A stretch of 7,360 bases of DNA from a candidate division CSSED10-310 bacterium (lineage in GTDB: Bacteria > CSSED10-310 > JAFGDC01). The stretch spans positions 1 through 7,360 of the forward strand of contig JAFGDC010000324.1 of assembly GCA_016932295.1 (NCBI GenBank), in the 5' to 3' direction. Numbering within the stretch: the stretch's first letter is position 1; every line of letters starts with the position of its first letter. The translations under genes and the position numbers were made by a program. Shown here in pieces: positions 6,573 to 7,360 of this stretch. The notes under the pieces are model-generated. The model was not told the origin of the DNA, searched no databases, and saw only the letters and a program-made list of their open reading frames with translations.

Positions 6573-6613
6573 TTACTCCTGTTATCAGTAACGCTCTCGA
6601 TGCACCTTGTCAA
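6573..6613 (-). promoter_or_regulatory. Possible promoter/operator region of the C1A peptidase gene
   Basis: A perfect consensus -35 hexamer TTGACA is present on the minus strand (6613-6608), but the position 17 nt away reads TACTGA, a poor -10. At that place lies an inverted repeat TTACT-9 nt-AGTAA (6573-6591), which could be an operator. A good -35 with a weak -10 overlapped by a dyad would fit an activator- or repressor-controlled promoter, but this is inference. Confidence 0.3.
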
Positions 6614-6628
6614 TCCATATCGAGCCCG

Positions 6629-7360
6629 TCATGACTTGCGCAGCAGATACTCCGTGCCGGTCACCAATATCTCCCGCAACAGCGGAATCCGGGCCAGCGG
6701 ACCGGCGCCCACCACCGGAGCGCCATAGCGCATTTTGAAGACCGGACGAATGAAATACCAACGGTGATATCGCACGGTTGCAGGCAGACATTTCAGGATG
6801 TTCGTGAAACGCCGCAGAGTGATCCGGTTTTCACTGTCCATCAGCCAGCGCTGGCGTCGCTCCGTGATGAGACTGAGGCGCGACTCCGACAAGCGCAGAA
6901 TCCATCGCCGCGGCAGCCAGAGATGCACCCAGGGAAGATAGAGCAGGAAACGGATCTTTACATGGCCGCCATACGGTGAATAATACGGCGGAAACGTCAA
7001 CAAGAGGTGACCACCGGGCGCCAGGACACGCAGGCATTCACGCAAACCCGCCTCGGGATCGGCCAGGTGTTCCACCACCTCGTGCATCACCACCAGGTCA
7101 AATCGTCCGTCTCGGAACGGCAGATGTTCCGCGGCGCCGCGCACGAAGACCACACCCTCCGGTCCGGTCAACGCGGCACCCATTACGGCTGAATCGCGAT
7201 CATACTCCAAGGCCACGGTCGCCGCGCCGCGTTTCGTGAATTCCAGGCACGCCCCGCCATAACCCGCCCCCACCTCCAACAACCGCTGTCGCAGATCGAT
7301 CCCGTGTCGATCCAGGACGGGCAGCAGGATGTCACGCGCCACTTCCCGTTCATAGGTCAC
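6629..7360 (-). CDS. Class I SAM-dependent methyltransferase (Methyltransf_11 type), possibly partial at N-terminus
   Basis: The window shows 243 codons and a TGA stop at 6629-6631. A GTG codon sits exactly at the right edge (7360-7358), so the true start may lie outside. Motif I, LLEVGAGYGG (27-36), binds SAM. An acidic residue after strand 2 (Glu52 or Asp54 in LEYD) would hold the ribose. AEHLPFRDGRFDLVVMHEVVEHL (split here by motif) spans 77-99, and LRVLAPGGHLLLTFPP is the post-motif strand. This order is typical of the UbiE/COQ5-like Methyltransf_11 group. The C-terminal third (about 130-243) is rich in Trp, Arg and hydrophobic residues (FLLYLPWVHLWLP), suggesting a lipid or membrane-near substrate, as in some cell-envelope or glycan-tailoring enzymes. 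The substrate cannot be named. It is transcribed in the same direction as the C1A peptidase, 139 bp upstream of it. Confidence 0.85.
   Translation of the reverse strand: MTYEREVARDILLPVLDRHGIDLRQRLLEVGAGYGGACLEFTKRGAATVALEYDRDSAVMGAALTGPEGVVFVRGAAEHLPFRDGRFDLVVMHEVVEHLADPEAGLRECLRVLAPGGHLLLTFPPYYSPYGGHVKIRFLLYLPWVHLWLPRRWILRLSESRLSLITERRQRWLMDSENRITLRRFTNILKCLPATVRYHRWYFIRPVFKMRYGAPVVGAGPLARIPLLREILVTGTEYLLRKS

Noticed and set aside
5008..6591. Long plus-strand open frame of 527 codons across the C1A peptidase gene
   Set aside because: It lies antisense to a gene with signal peptide, ribosome site and papain motifs; its translation is Arg/His/Gly-rich, has no recognisable domain, and is explained by GC-biased codons of the real gene.
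7358..7360. GTG at the window edge as the confirmed start of the methyltransferase
   Set aside because: Sequence upstream is not visible, so neither a ribosome site nor an earlier start can be judged; the gene is treated as possibly partial.

Overview
The window is GC-rich, gene-dense bacterial DNA with clear Shine-Dalgarno sites and sigma70-like promoter elements. It carries five genes, two of them cut by the window edges. The mix is large secreted multidomain peptidases, a TolB/FlgO-like secreted protein and a CFI-box-like C-terminal domain. This would suit an uncultured Gram-negative lineage, such as the FCB group or a deltaproteobacterium-like group. The lineage is an inference; nothing in the window fixes it. 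I see no RNA genes, insertion sequences, CRISPR array or phage genes.

Layout: (1) Positions 1-3267, minus strand, hold one unbroken reading frame of 1089 codons that runs off the left edge. It encodes a secreted gingipain-type (C25, clan CD) cysteine peptidase with a signal peptide, propeptide, catalytic domain with a His448/Cys483 dyad, three beta-sandwich-type modules and a flavodoxin/glutaminase-like C-terminal domain that is still incomplete at the edge. (2) Positions 3268-3643 form a divergent intergenic region with a good extended -10 promoter facing right, a weaker promoter facing left and a 12-bp perfect palindrome. (3) Positions 3644-4297, plus strand, encode a small exported TolB/FlgO/CsgG-like protein with a proline-rich tail, probably started at TTG. 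(4) Positions 4365-5066, plus strand, encode a polytopic membrane protein with a faint resemblance to BioY-type ECF substrate-binding subunits. It is probably co-transcribed with (3). (5) Positions 5113-5142 hold a strong inverted repeat that serves as the likely shared terminator of convergent genes. (6) Positions 5179-6489, minus strand, encode a secreted papain-family (C1A, clan CA) cysteine peptidase with a compact propeptide, all four catalytic-site residues and a C-terminal helical extension resembling a degenerate CFI-box-CTERM domain. (7) Positions 6629-7360, minus strand, encode a class I SAM-dependent methyltransferase reaching the right edge.

The most notable theme is two exported cysteine peptidases from unrelated clans flanking a small two-gene plus-strand unit. 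Both carry C-terminal modules that look like adhesion, sorting or surface-retention parts. A joint role in extracellular protein breakdown or surface-protein processing is plausible but is an inference from proximity only.
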